Position numbers and translations under genes: made by a program. The notes beneath the pieces are model-generated. The model worked only from the letters and a program-made list of their open reading frames with translations, was not told the DNA's origin and did not search any database. A DNA stretch of 64,000 nucleotides, taken from assembly GCF_016909575.1 (NCBI RefSeq), contig NZ_JAFBGA010000003.1:62001-126000 (forward strand), read 5' to 3'. Source of the DNA: Streptomyces sp. HB132. GTDB taxonomy: Bacteria > Actinomycetota > Actinomycetes > Streptomycetales > Streptomycetaceae. Each line of letters starts with the position of its first letter. The stretch's first letter is position 1. Positions 17,515 to 25,555 of this stretch are shown in pieces.

Positions 17515-18437
17515 CACGCACACCGCGCCGGAAGGCGTACGGGGTCAAGAGCGCCCCGTACGCCTTCCTGGTCCCCGCCACCCTCCTGTTCCTGCTCTTC
17601 TTCGCCCTGCCCATCGGCTACGCGGTCCACCTCAGCTTCCGCAGGACCGAGGTCAAGGGACTCGGCCTCGGCAAGGACGCGCGGGACGAGGTCTGGGCCG
17701 GCCTGTCCAACTACACCGACGCGCTGAGCGACTCGGAGCTGCTGGACGGAGCGCTGCGCATCCTCGGCTACGGCGCGATCGTCGTCCCGGTGATGCTCGG
17801 CCTCGCCCTGCTCTTCGCCCTGCTGCTGGACACCGACGGGCTCCGGGCGCGTGGCTTCACCCGGCTGGCGATCTTCCTGCCGTACGCGATCCCCGGCGTC
17901 ATCGCCGCGCTGATGTGGGGCTTCCTGTACCTGCCGGACGTCAGCCCCTTCCTGTACCTGCTCGACGCGATGGGGCTTCCGCAGCCCGATCTGCTGGACG
18001 GCGGGCCGCTGTACCTCTCACTCGCCAACATCGCGGTGTGGGGCGGTACCGGCTTCAACATGATCGTGATCTACACGTCGCTCCGGGCGATCCCCGCCGA
18101 GATCTTCGAGGCCGCGCGGATCGACGGCTGCTCGCAGCTGCAGATCGCGCTGCGGATCAAGATCCCGATGGTGGCGCCGTCCCTGATCCTGACCTTCTTC
18201 TTCTCGATCATCGCGACGCTCCAGGTCTTCAGCGAGCCCACCACCCTGAAGCCGTTGACCAACTCGCTCTCCACCACGTGGAGTCCGCTGATGAAGGTCT
18301 ACCAGGACGCCTTCGTCAACAACGACATCCACGCGGCGGCGGCCCAGGCGGTCATCATCGCCGTCGCCACCCTCGCCCTGTCCTTCGGCTTCCTCAAGGC
18401 GGCCAACTCCCGTACGAAGCAGGGAGACTCCCGATGA
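17511..18437 (+). CDS. Sugar ABC transporter permease (MalF-like)
   Basis: A 308-residue inner-membrane permease with about six hydrophobic helices (first YAFLVPATLLFLLFFALPIG). The cytoplasmic EAA loop is in EIFEAARIDGCSQLQIALRIKIP and contacts the ATPase. The GTG start overlaps the solute-binding protein stop, and the next permease overlaps its own stop by 4 nt. No ATPase gene follows. In Streptomyces the shared ATPase MsiK is known to energise several sugar importers, which would fit here. Confidence 0.92.
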   Translation: MTRTPRRKAYGVKSAPYAFLVPATLLFLLFFALPIGYAVHLSFRRTEVKGLGLGKDARDEVWAGLSNYTDALSDSELLDGALRILGYGAIVVPVMLGLALLFALLLDTDGLRARGFTRLAIFLPYAIPGVIAALMWGFLYLPDVSPFLYLLDAMGLPQPDLLDGGPLYLSLANIAVWGGTGFNMIVIYTSLRAIPAEIFEAARIDGCSQLQIALRIKIPMVAPSLILTFFFSIIATLQVFSEPTTLKPLTNSLSTTWSPLMKVYQDAFVNNDIHAAAAQAVIIAVATLALSFGFLKAANSRTKQGDSR

Positions 18438-19294
18438 GTACGCAGTCCCCCGCCGCCCCCGGCCGCCGGCGCCGGCCGCTCGTCCCCACGGCCGCGCTGC
18501 TCCTCGGCGCCCTGTACTGCCTGCTGCCCGTCGCCTGGGTCCTGGTCGCCTCGACGAAGTCCGGCAGCGAGCTGTTCTCCACCTTCACCTTCCTGCCCGG
18601 CTCCGGCTTCACCGACAACGTCGCCGAGCTGACCGAGTACCGGGACGGGGTGTACTGGAGGTGGATGGCCAACTCGGCCTTCTACGCCGGGGCGGGCGCC
18701 CTGCTCTCCACCGCGGTGTCCGCGGTCTCGGGGTACGCGCTGGCCGTGTACCGCTTCCGCGGGAAGGAGACCGTCTTCAACATCCTGCTCGCCGGGGTCC
18801 TTATGCCGCCGGTGATCCTCGCCGTGCCGCAGTACCTGCTGCTGGCCGAGGTGGACATGACCGACTCCTACCTCTCGGTGCTGCTGCCGCTGATCCTCTC
18901 CCCGTACGGCGTCTACCTCGCCCGGATCTACGCGTCGGCCGCCGTGCCGGCCGACGTGATCGAGGCCGGCCGGATGGACGGCGGCGGCGAGTGGCGGATC
19001 TTCCGGACCATCGCGCTGCCGATGATGCTGCCGGGTCTGGTGACGGTTTTCCTGTTCCAGTTCGTGGCGGTCTGGAACAACTTCCTCCTGCCGTACATCA
19101 TGCTCGGCGACGACGAGAAGTTCCCGGTGACCCTGGGGCTCTACACGCTGCTGCAGCAGGGCTCGAACACCCCGGCGCTCTACACACTGGTCATCACGGG
19201 CGCGCTGTTGGCGATCATCCCGCTGATCGCGCTGTTCCTCGTGATCCAGCGGTTCTGGAGCCTCGACCTGCTCTCCGGCGCCGTAAAGTCCTGA
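18434..19294 (+). CDS. Carbohydrate ABC transporter permease (MalG-like)
   Basis: 286 residues with six predicted helices (ALLLGALYCLLPVAWVLVAS first) and the EAA loop PADVIEAGRMDGGGEWRIF. The ATG overlaps the upstream permease stop (ATGA). It completes the galactan-locus importer and is followed 42 bp later by the LacI regulator gene, which may be co-transcribed. Confidence 0.92.
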   Translation: MSTQSPAAPGRRRRPLVPTAALLLGALYCLLPVAWVLVASTKSGSELFSTFTFLPGSGFTDNVAELTEYRDGVYWRWMANSAFYAGAGALLSTAVSAVSGYALAVYRFRGKETVFNILLAGVLMPPVILAVPQYLLLAEVDMTDSYLSVLLPLILSPYGVYLARIYASAAVPADVIEAGRMDGGGEWRIFRTIALPMMLPGLVTVFLFQFVAVWNNFLLPYIMLGDDEKFPVTLGLYTLLQQGSNTPALYTLVITGALLAIIPLIALFLVIQRFWSLDLLSGAVKS

Positions 19295-19336
19295 CAGCTC
19301 CTCAACAGGGCTTCCCTTGATGAAAGATCATGCTTC

Positions 19337-20371
19337 ATGAGCCGCACAGAACAGAACGGCACGGGACGCCGCCGGCCGCCGACGATCCACGACGTCGCAC
19401 GGGAGGCCGGGGTCTCCCGGGGCACGGTCTCCCGGGTGCTCAACGGCGGTCACAACGTCAGCCCGGCCGCGCTCGACGCGGTTCAGACCGCCATCAGACG
19501 GACCGGTTACACCGTGAACCGGCATGCCCGGTCCCTGATCACCGGGCGCTCCGACTCGGTGGCGTTCCTGCTGACCGAGCCCCAGGAACGCTTCTTCGAG
19601 GACCCGAACTTCAATGTGCTGCTGCGCGGCTGCACCACCGCGCTCGCGGCGCACGACATCCCGCTGCTGCTGATGATCGCGGGTACGGAGGCGGAGCGGC
19701 GCCGCAACATGCGGTACATCGCCGGGCACGTGGACGGGGTGCTTCTGGTCTCCAACCACTCCGGCGACCCGGTGGCCGCCCAGTTGCACGAGGCCGGCGT
19801 ACCGCTGGTGGCCTGCGGGAAGCCACTCGGGCAGGGGTCCAAGGTCAGCTATGTGGCGGCGGACGACCGCGACGGCGCCCGTGACATGGTCCGTTTCCTC
19901 CACGGGTCGGGGCGCCGCCGGATCGCCACGGTCACCGGACCGCTGGACACCCCGGGCGGTGTGGACCGGCTTGCGGGTTACCGCGAGACGCTCGCCGAGT
20001 GCGGGCTGCCGGCCGACGGGGCTCTGATCGTGCCGGGTGACTACAGCCGGGCGGGCGGGGAGGCGGCGGCCACACTGCTGCTGGAGCGGGCGCCCGACGT
20101 GGACGCGGTGTTCGTCGCCTCGGACCTGATGGCACAAGGGGTGCTGACCGCGCTGGAGCGGGCCGGCCGGCGGGTGCCGCAGGACATCGCGGTCGGCGGC
20201 TTCGACGACTCCCCCGCCGCGCTCGCGGCACGTCCCGCGCTGACGACGGTGCGTCAGCCGTGGGACCGGATCAGCGCGGAGATGGTGCGGGTACTGCTGG
20301 CGCAGATCGGTGGGGAGGACCCGGCCGCGGTAATCCTTCCGACAGAGCTGGTACGCCGGGACTCGGCGTGA
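19337..20371 (+). CDS. LacI-family transcriptional regulator of the galactan locus
   Basis: 344 residues. The N-terminal HTH and hinge helix are PTIHDVAREAGVSRGTVSRV and LNGGHNVSPAALDAV (about 15-50). The rest is a periplasmic-binding-like sugar domain (VDGVLLVSNHSGDP, DAVFVASDLMAQGVL, AVGGFDDSPAAL). It probably represses the galactanase/beta-galactosidase and ABC genes until galactose or a galacto-oligosaccharide binds. An inverted repeat ATGAA (19320-19324) / TTCAT (19334-19338) straddles its own start. The 3' end carries a tandem duplication that includes the stop codon. Confidence 0.9.
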   Translation: MSRTEQNGTGRRRPPTIHDVAREAGVSRGTVSRVLNGGHNVSPAALDAVQTAIRRTGYTVNRHARSLITGRSDSVAFLLTEPQERFFEDPNFNVLLRGCTTALAAHDIPLLLMIAGTEAERRRNMRYIAGHVDGVLLVSNHSGDPVAAQLHEAGVPLVACGKPLGQGSKVSYVAADDRDGARDMVRFLHGSGRRRIATVTGPLDTPGGVDRLAGYRETLAECGLPADGALIVPGDYSRAGGEAAATLLLERAPDVDAVFVASDLMAQGVLTALERAGRRVPQDIAVGGFDDSPAALAARPALTTVRQPWDRISAEMVRVLLAQIGGEDPAAVILPTELVRRDSA

Positions 20372-20411
20372 GCGGGGCCGGACGCCCCGGACTCGGCGTG
20401 AGCGGGGCCGG
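20359..20411. repeat. 30-bp-period tandem repeat across the lacI stop codon
   Basis: A 23-bp sequence starting GGACTCGGCGTGAGCGG occurs at 20359-20381 and again at 20389-20411, a period of 30 bp. The stop codon of the LacI gene lies in the first copy, so the duplication leaves the protein unchanged. Confidence 0.8.
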
Positions 20412-20699
20412 GGTGTCAGCCGACCCCGCGGGCGAGCACCCTGGCCCGGCCAGGTCCCGGACAGGAAGGTGTCGGTGCGGGCGATCCAGGCCTTCCGCAC
20501 GGCGGTCTCCTTCGATGTCCCCACTGGACACGGATGCGAACTCTCATCGACTGGAGGTTGGGGTTCAGGAAATCCAGCTTTCGCCTTATCACGCGGGCCC
20601 TCGGTTCACCGGCCCTGTCAACTGAGCCGGTCGAGCTGCAGCCCCTGCCGCCCGGAACGTGACCGGGCCGGGTGCGAGGCCGCCCCGGCCCGGTCCGGC
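20372..20699. other. Intergenic region between convergent genes
   Basis: It holds the second copy of the tandem repeat and a terminator at its right end. A stretch reading on the minus strand at 20440-20524 has a protein-like composition (KETAVRKAWIARTD) but no start, length or known domain to support a gene. Confidence 0.4.
20661..20695. terminator. Bidirectional terminator
   Basis: A perfect 12-bp GC-rich stem (20661-20672 with 20684-20695) lies immediately after the stop of the minus-strand aminotransferase and downstream of lacI. Confidence 0.7.
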
Positions 20700-21761
20700 T
20701 CAGCCGGACAGCACGTCCAGGGCGCGGTCGACGTCCGCGCCGGTGTTGTAGAGGTGGAAGGCCGCCCGCAGATTCCCGGCACGGGCCGAGACCATCACCC
20801 CGGCGGCCGCCAGGTCGGGCTCCCTGTCACCGAGGCCGGGGACGGCGACGGTCGAGGAGGTTCCGGGCACCGCCTCGTGCCCGAGGGACGCGAGCCCTTC
20901 CCTGAAGCGCGCGGCGAGCCCGGTGGCGTGGGCGTACACCGCGTCGACCCCGACCTCGGCCAGCAGACCGAGGGACTGCTCGGCCCCGTGGTAGGAGAAG
21001 AACGAGACGGCTTCGTCGAAGCGCCGGGCGTCGGCAGCGAGCTTCTCGACCGGGCCGTAGGTGCTGTTCCACGGGTCCTCGGCCGCGACCCAGCCCGCGT
21101 AGAGCGCCGGCAGGGTGCCCTGCGCCTCCTCGGTCACCGTCAGGAAGGACGTACCCCGGGGGCACATCAGGAACTTGTACCCGGCGGTGACGGTGTAGTC
21201 GTACGCACCGGCGTCCAGCGGCAGCCATCCGGCCGACTGGCTGGCGTCGAGCATCGTCCGCGCGCCGTGCGCGGCCGCCGCGGCACGGACCGCGTCCAGG
21301 TCGGCGACCCGGCCGTCCGAGGACTGCGCAGCCGAGAAGGCGACGACCGCGGTGCCGGGCCGGACCGCCTCGGCCAGCCCGGCCAGCGGGACGTAGCGCA
21401 TCTTCAGGTCGCCACGTACCGCGAAGGGGCTGACGACAGAGCTGAACTCCCCCGTCGGCGCCAGGACTTCGGAGCCCGCCGGGAGCGAGGCCGCGACGAT
21501 CCCCACATGCGCGGCGACCGAGCCGCCAAGGGCCACCCGCGCGGGCGCGACGCCGGCGATCCCGGCGAAGGCGGCACGGACCGACGCCACCGACGAGGAG
21601 CGGCCCACGCCGCCGCGGACGCCCGCGGAGCTGTCGTCGGCCAGCGCCTTGACGGCCTCGACGGCCCGACGGGGCAGCAGACCACAGGTGGAGGTGTTCA
21701 GGTAGGTGGTCCCGGGCGCGAATTCGGTGGCCCTGGCCTGGTCGATCGCAGAAGTCTCCAT
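20700..21761 (-). CDS. Class V PLP-dependent aminotransferase / cysteine desulfurase-like enzyme
   Basis: 353 residues of the class V (NifS/Csd-like) fold: TTYLNTSTCGLLPRRAVEAV near the start, a cofactor region with LDASQSAGWLPLDA (aspartate about residue 170), and the PLP lysine in VTAGYKFLMCPRGTSF. The C-terminal part ends with SARAGNLRAAFHLYNTGADVD as in aminotransferases of the SufS/kynureninase-like group. It is not the housekeeping SufS, which lies at the right end of the window. No strong ribosome site is seen upstream of ATG 21761. The gene lies 69 bp after the FrnE-like gene on the same strand. The substrate is unknown. Confidence 0.8.
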   Translation of the reverse strand: METSAIDQARATEFAPGTTYLNTSTCGLLPRRAVEAVKALADDSSAGVRGGVGRSSSVASVRAAFAGIAGVAPARVALGGSVAAHVGIVAASLPAGSEVLAPTGEFSSVVSPFAVRGDLKMRYVPLAGLAEAVRPGTAVVAFSAAQSSDGRVADLDAVRAAAAAHGARTMLDASQSAGWLPLDAGAYDYTVTAGYKFLMCPRGTSFLTVTEEAQGTLPALYAGWVAAEDPWNSTYGPVEKLAADARRFDEAVSFFSYHGAEQSLGLLAEVGVDAVYAHATGLAARFREGLASLGHEAVPGTSSTVAVPGLGDREPDLAAAGVMVSARAGNLRAAFHLYNTGADVDRALDVLSG

Positions 21762-21775
21762 GCGGAACAGCCTGA

Positions 21776-21818
21776 CGGGCGCTTACCTCCACGTCAACGA
21801 CATAGACTTGAGCGCCCG
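21776..21818. promoter_or_regulatory. Inverted repeat upstream of the class V aminotransferase
   Basis: CGGGCGCT (21776-21783) and AGCGCCCG (21811-21818) form perfect 8-bp arms, 27 nt apart, just upstream of the minus-strand gene. Between them, on the minus strand, lies a TTGACG that could be a -35 box. It may be a control site or a structured leader; no regulator is assigned. Confidence 0.35.
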
Positions 21819-21830
21819 CCAAAGAAATCC

Positions 21831-22568
21831 TTATACTCGCTGGTCGGACACCCCGGCTCCGGGCACCTCGCAGGCCCCGTCCGCGTCGCAGGCGGCGGCG
21901 TCCCCGCCGACCTGGGTCAGACCGGGCACCTGGCGGTCCTTCCACGCCTGCTCCAGCGCCTGGGCGAAGACCTCGGCGGGCTGCCCGCCGGAGATGCCGT
22001 ACCGCCGGTCGAACACGAAGAACGGCACGGCGTTGGCGCCGAGTTCGGCGGCCTCGCGCTCATCGGCCCGTACGTCGTCCGCGTACGCCTCGGGGTCGGC
22101 CAGCACCGCACGGGCCTCGTCGCCGTCGAGCCCCGCCTCGACAGCGAGGTCGGCGAGCACCGCGCCGTCGAAGACCGAGCGCTCCTCCGCGAAGTTCGCC
22201 CGGTAGGCGAGGGTCAGCAGCTCGTCCTGGCGGCCGCGGGCCTTGGCGAGGTGCAGCAGCCGGTGGATGTCGAAGGTGTTGCCGGTGTCGCGGCCCTCGG
22301 TGCGGTAGCCGAGCCCTTCGGCCTGCGCGTTCGCCGCGACGTTGGCCTCCATGCCCCGGGCTTCCTCGGGGGTGCGCCCGTACTTCTGGGCCAGCATGTC
22401 GATCACCTGCTCGGTGTCGCCCTTGGCCCGGCCCGGGTCGAGCTCGAAGGACCGGTGCACCACCTCGACCTCGTCACGGTGGGCGAACCCGGCGAGCCCC
22501 TTCTCGAAGCGGGCCTTTCCGACATAGCACCACGGACAGGCGATGTCGCTCCATATCTCGACGCGCAT
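21831..22568 (-). CDS. DsbA-family oxidoreductase (FrnE-like)
   Basis: 245 residues with a thioredoxin fold and the DsbA/FrnE arrangement: CPWC redox motif at about 11-14 (SDIACPWCYVGKARFE), a helical insert (NTFDIHRLLHLAKARGRQDE), and the cis-proline region NAVPFFVFDRRYGISGGQP. There is no signal peptide, so it is cytoplasmic. FrnE-type proteins act in thiol redox balance; polyketide context gave the family its name, but no such genes are nearby. The C-terminus (CDADGACEVPGAG) carries two extra cysteines. Confidence 0.88.
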   Translation of the reverse strand: MRVEIWSDIACPWCYVGKARFEKGLAGFAHRDEVEVVHRSFELDPGRAKGDTEQVIDMLAQKYGRTPEEARGMEANVAANAQAEGLGYRTEGRDTGNTFDIHRLLHLAKARGRQDELLTLAYRANFAEERSVFDGAVLADLAVEAGLDGDEARAVLADPEAYADDVRADEREAAELGANAVPFFVFDRRYGISGGQPAEVFAQALEQAWKDRQVPGLTQVGGDAAACDADGACEVPGAGVSDQRV

Positions 22569-23094
22569 GACTCTTCTTACTCTCCCACTCCGGTTCGCAC
22601 GGGACGGAGGACCCTCCGTGCGTCATTCAACCTTCCGCTGCCGTTCGGGATTCCCGAGGCCGGCCTGGGCCACACACGCGTGTCCGTACCGGGCCGCTCG
22701 GGGACGGCAGCCCGTCGTGACGAGCATAAGGGGACGGGCACGCGCGGTGCGGACGAAGATCATCAGGAAGGTGAACGGCACACCGGAACGTCACCGGGGC
22801 CTCGACGCAGGCCTTACGCCGAGTACCGGTGCGCGGGCGGAGTTGTCCGCGCCGGCACGGGTCCTGTCGGGTACCACTCACCCGGGGCCCGTGCCACCGC
22901 CCCCCGTGCGGTGGGGACTTCGGGTGCCGAACGCTGTCGTATGATCCGTTGAAATGGCCGCTCCGCGAGGGTGCGGCCCGACAGCCACGCAGCTTGCAGC
23001 GCGGGTGGCCCGCTCTCCACGAAGGCACCCGGCCCGTCCGAGACCCGGGCGGTAGCGGTGCGTTCCGGCAGGGTACCCAGGAGGAATCCGCTCA
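22569..23094. other. Intergenic region upstream of the kinase gene
   Basis: This 526-bp gap separates divergent genes. I see no credible gene in it. A TATGAT hexamer (22940-22945) could be a -10 box for the plus-strand kinase, without a clear -35 partner. An AGGAGG ribosome site stands at 23078-23083, just before the kinase GTG. Confidence 0.4.
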
Positions 23095-24720
23095 GTGCAA
23101 CCCCTCACCGACTCAGATCCGGCCCGGATCAGTCGCTACCGTCTCGCCGGCCGCCTCGGGGCGGGAGGCATGGGCTCCGTCTACCTCGGCAGCACACCCG
23201 GCGGCCGACCGGTCGCCATCAAGGTCATCAGTGACCAGTTCCAGTACGAGGAACAGGCACTGGAGCGGTTCCGCCGCGAGGTGGGCACCTTGCGCACCAT
23301 GCGCAGCGCCTACAGCGCCTCGCTCATCGACTCCGGTCTGGACGCCCCGCCGTACTGGTTCGCCACCGAGTACGTGCCCGGCCGGACCCTGCACTCCGCC
23401 GTGCGTGCGTCCGGCGCGCTGCCCGCCCAGCTCTGCCGCGGTCTCATGGCCGCGCTGGCCGAGGGGCTGTCGGACATCCACGTCCACTGAATCCTGCACC
23501 GGGATGTCAAGCCGCAGAACATCATCCTCTCTCCGGTCGGCCCGCAGCTCATCGATTTCGGCATCGCCCGGGAAACCGGGCAGGCCGCTCTGACCCAGGT
23601 CGGCCACACTGCCGGGAGTCCGGGCTTCACATCCCCCGAGGCGCTGCAGGGAGAGGAAGTCGGCGTGGCCGCCGACGTCTTCGCGCTGGGTGCCACCCTG
23701 GCCTTCGCGGCCACCGGCCGCCCCCCGTACGGTGACGGGTCCTTCCCGGCGATCGCCTACCGCACCGTGCACGGCGACATGGGCGGGGTCGACGCCGGAC
23801 TGGCCGAAATCATCACGGCCTGCACACAGCGGGACCCGGCCCGCAGGCCGGCGCCTGAGGAGATCGTGGAGATGTGCCAGTCGCACACCTCCCTGGCGAA
23901 TGATCCGGCCTACCGACGGATCGCCGCCTCCGACCCGACGGACGGCCCGCCTGCTCTCCCCCCTGCCTCCACGGTCCTGGACGCCCCTTCGGATTCCCCG
24001 GGCGTCACACTCGCGGTGGCTCCGACACACCCGGCCACCGCTCGTTCGGCACCCACACCGCCGCCGGTGCCGACGGCAGTGCAGCCGACCGACATCGTGG
24101 TGGCATCCCCCCAGTCAGCGCCCCCCGTCGTGCCGCCCGGCGAGGCCGGCGGAAACCGTCGGCGGCGACGCGGGATCGCCGTGGCCGTGGCCGCTGTCGC
24201 GGTCGTGTGCGCGGTCGGCGCGGCCCTGCAGGTGTTTCAGCCCTGGCACGGCACGGAAGGGACCGACGGGACGAAGGCCGGGGCGAAGGCAGGAGCGACG
24301 CCGTCGGAGGCGGCGGCCGCCGCCCCGGACGACAACGCGGACGCGCCGGCTGACAACGTTGCGGAGGACGAGAAGGAAGAGGAACTGCCCGAGGAACGGG
24401 TGATCGACTCGCTGATGAGACTGCAGCCCGGTGAGGAGATCTCCGCGGCCAGGATCCGGCTGGTCTTCCAGCGCGACGGCGGTCTTGTCGCCTACGACGA
24501 GGCGAACCAGGCGCGCTGGGACACCTGGGCCAGCGGCCCCGGCACGCGGGCCGACTTCCAGCCCGACGGAAACTTCGTCCTCTACAACGCGGAGGAGCAG
24601 GCCGTGTGGGCGAGCCAGACCGATGGGCACGAGAACGCGGTGCTGAAACTCCAGAGCGACGGGAACATCACCGTCGTCGACGGCGATGTCGTGCTCTGGG
24701 CCGCGGGAACGAATCACTGA
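23095..24720 (+). pseudogene. Ser/Thr protein kinase with C-terminal bulb-type lectin domain, interrupted by an in-frame TGA
   Basis: A Hanks-type membrane kinase (542 codons) broken by one TGA at 23488-23490. Before it are the G-loop LAGRLGAGGMGSVYLG and the ATP lysine VAIKV (K43). After it, in the same frame, come the catalytic loop LHRDVKPQN, the DFG motif LIDFGIAR, and TSPEALQGEE. A Pro-rich segment, one membrane helix (about 357-375) and an extracellular lectin-like domain follow, with three repeats (FQRDGGLVAYD, FQPDGNFVLYN, LQSDGNITVVD). The 131-residue first part lacks every catalytic residue. A glycine codon GGA mutated to TGA is the simplest explanation. Sequencing error or read-through are alternatives; a shorter protein from ATG 23665 would not be a kinase. 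GTG 23095 has an AGGAGG site. Confidence 0.8.
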
Positions 24721-24894
24721 CGCGAGGGACGCCTGGAGTCGCGGCACTCCTCGGAGTTCTCGCCTGCGAACCGGGGCACGTGGGACGGCCGCGCGCCCCG
24801 CGCCCGCGAACGCCGCCGAGAACTGACACGCGACGGCGTACGCGGGCGCACCGAGGACAGGCGGGTGCTGCTCGCTCATGACCTCCGAGCGGGG

Positions 24895-24918
24895 GCGCGG
24901 ATCCGGGAGGGTCCGCGC
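24895..24918. terminator. Possible terminator between the kinase and the DUF1349 gene
   Basis: GCGCGGA (24895-24901) pairs with TCCGCGC (24912-24918) across a 10-nt loop. The stem can be extended with a bulge. It lies between convergent genes. Confidence 0.4.
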
Positions 24919-24940
24919 GCCCCGCTGGTGGATGGCTCCG

Positions 24941-25555
24941 TCAGCCGCCGTCGCGGAGGTCGCCGGGGCCGGTGGGCCGGAAAGCGATCCGGTCGAACGT
25001 CACCGTGCAGCCGTCACCGGTGGGTGACTGGACGAGGAAGCCGATACGGGCCGCCGCCCGCTCCTCCTCCGTGCCGAGGGTGAACAGCCGGACGAAGGTC
25101 CACCGCTCACCGTCCGCCGAGGCGTGGAAGGCGAAGGCACCCCCGGTGCGGCTGAGCCGCAGCCAGTGGGTGTCGCCGTCCACGACGGCGGAGTTCACGT
25201 CGTCGGACTGCCCCCGGGTGACCACGGTGCAGACGGTCGGACGCTCCGGGGAGAGCTCCAGGCAGAGCTTCGCCCACTCCCGCTCGCCGACATGGAGGTA
25301 GAGCACGCCCGCGTCGAAGGCGCCGGCGAAACCGACCTTGACCCGGGCGATCAGCTGGAAGTCCCCCTCGGGCGCCGCGCCCAGCAGACGCGGGGCGTCG
25401 GAGGCGGGCTCCAGGGCGTCGCCGCCCGGCGGGACGAAACGGTCCTGCTTCGGGCCCGCCGAACCGGTCAGCGCGCCCTCCTCGTACACCCACCCGCCCT
25501 CGGGCCCGAAGGGCTCCAGGGGGAAGGGGAGCTCGTCGATCCGCAGCGCCGTCAT
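24941..25555 (-). CDS. DUF1349 domain protein (concanavalin-like fold)
   Basis: 204 residues, no signal peptide, with the beta-sandwich pattern of DUF1349: FVPPGGDALEPASDAPRLL, DFQLIARVKVGFAGAFDAGVL, then WAKLCLELSPERPTVCTVVT, WLRLSRTGGAFAFHASADGE and ARIGFLVQSPTGDGCTVTFD. Such domains resemble the C-terminal sandwich of GH43 enzymes. The ATG overlaps the stop of the upstream aldehyde dehydrogenase by 4 nt, so the two genes are translationally coupled and probably share a role in sugar-acid use. The activity is unknown. Confidence 0.8.
   Translation of the reverse strand: MTALRIDELPFPLEPFGPEGGWVYEEGALTGSAGPKQDRFVPPGGDALEPASDAPRLLGAAPEGDFQLIARVKVGFAGAFDAGVLYLHVGEREWAKLCLELSPERPTVCTVVTRGQSDDVNSAVVDGDTHWLRLSRTGGAFAFHASADGERWTFVRLFTLGTEEERAAARIGFLVQSPTGDGCTVTFDRIAFRPTGPGDLRDGG

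Noticed and set aside
20440..20524. Protein-like minus-strand stretch near the lacI 3' end
   Set aside because: Too short, without a start or conserved motif; could be chance or a decayed end.
20469..22952. An 827-codon plus-strand frame
   Set aside because: It is antisense to the class V aminotransferase and FrnE-like genes, which carry full family motifs.
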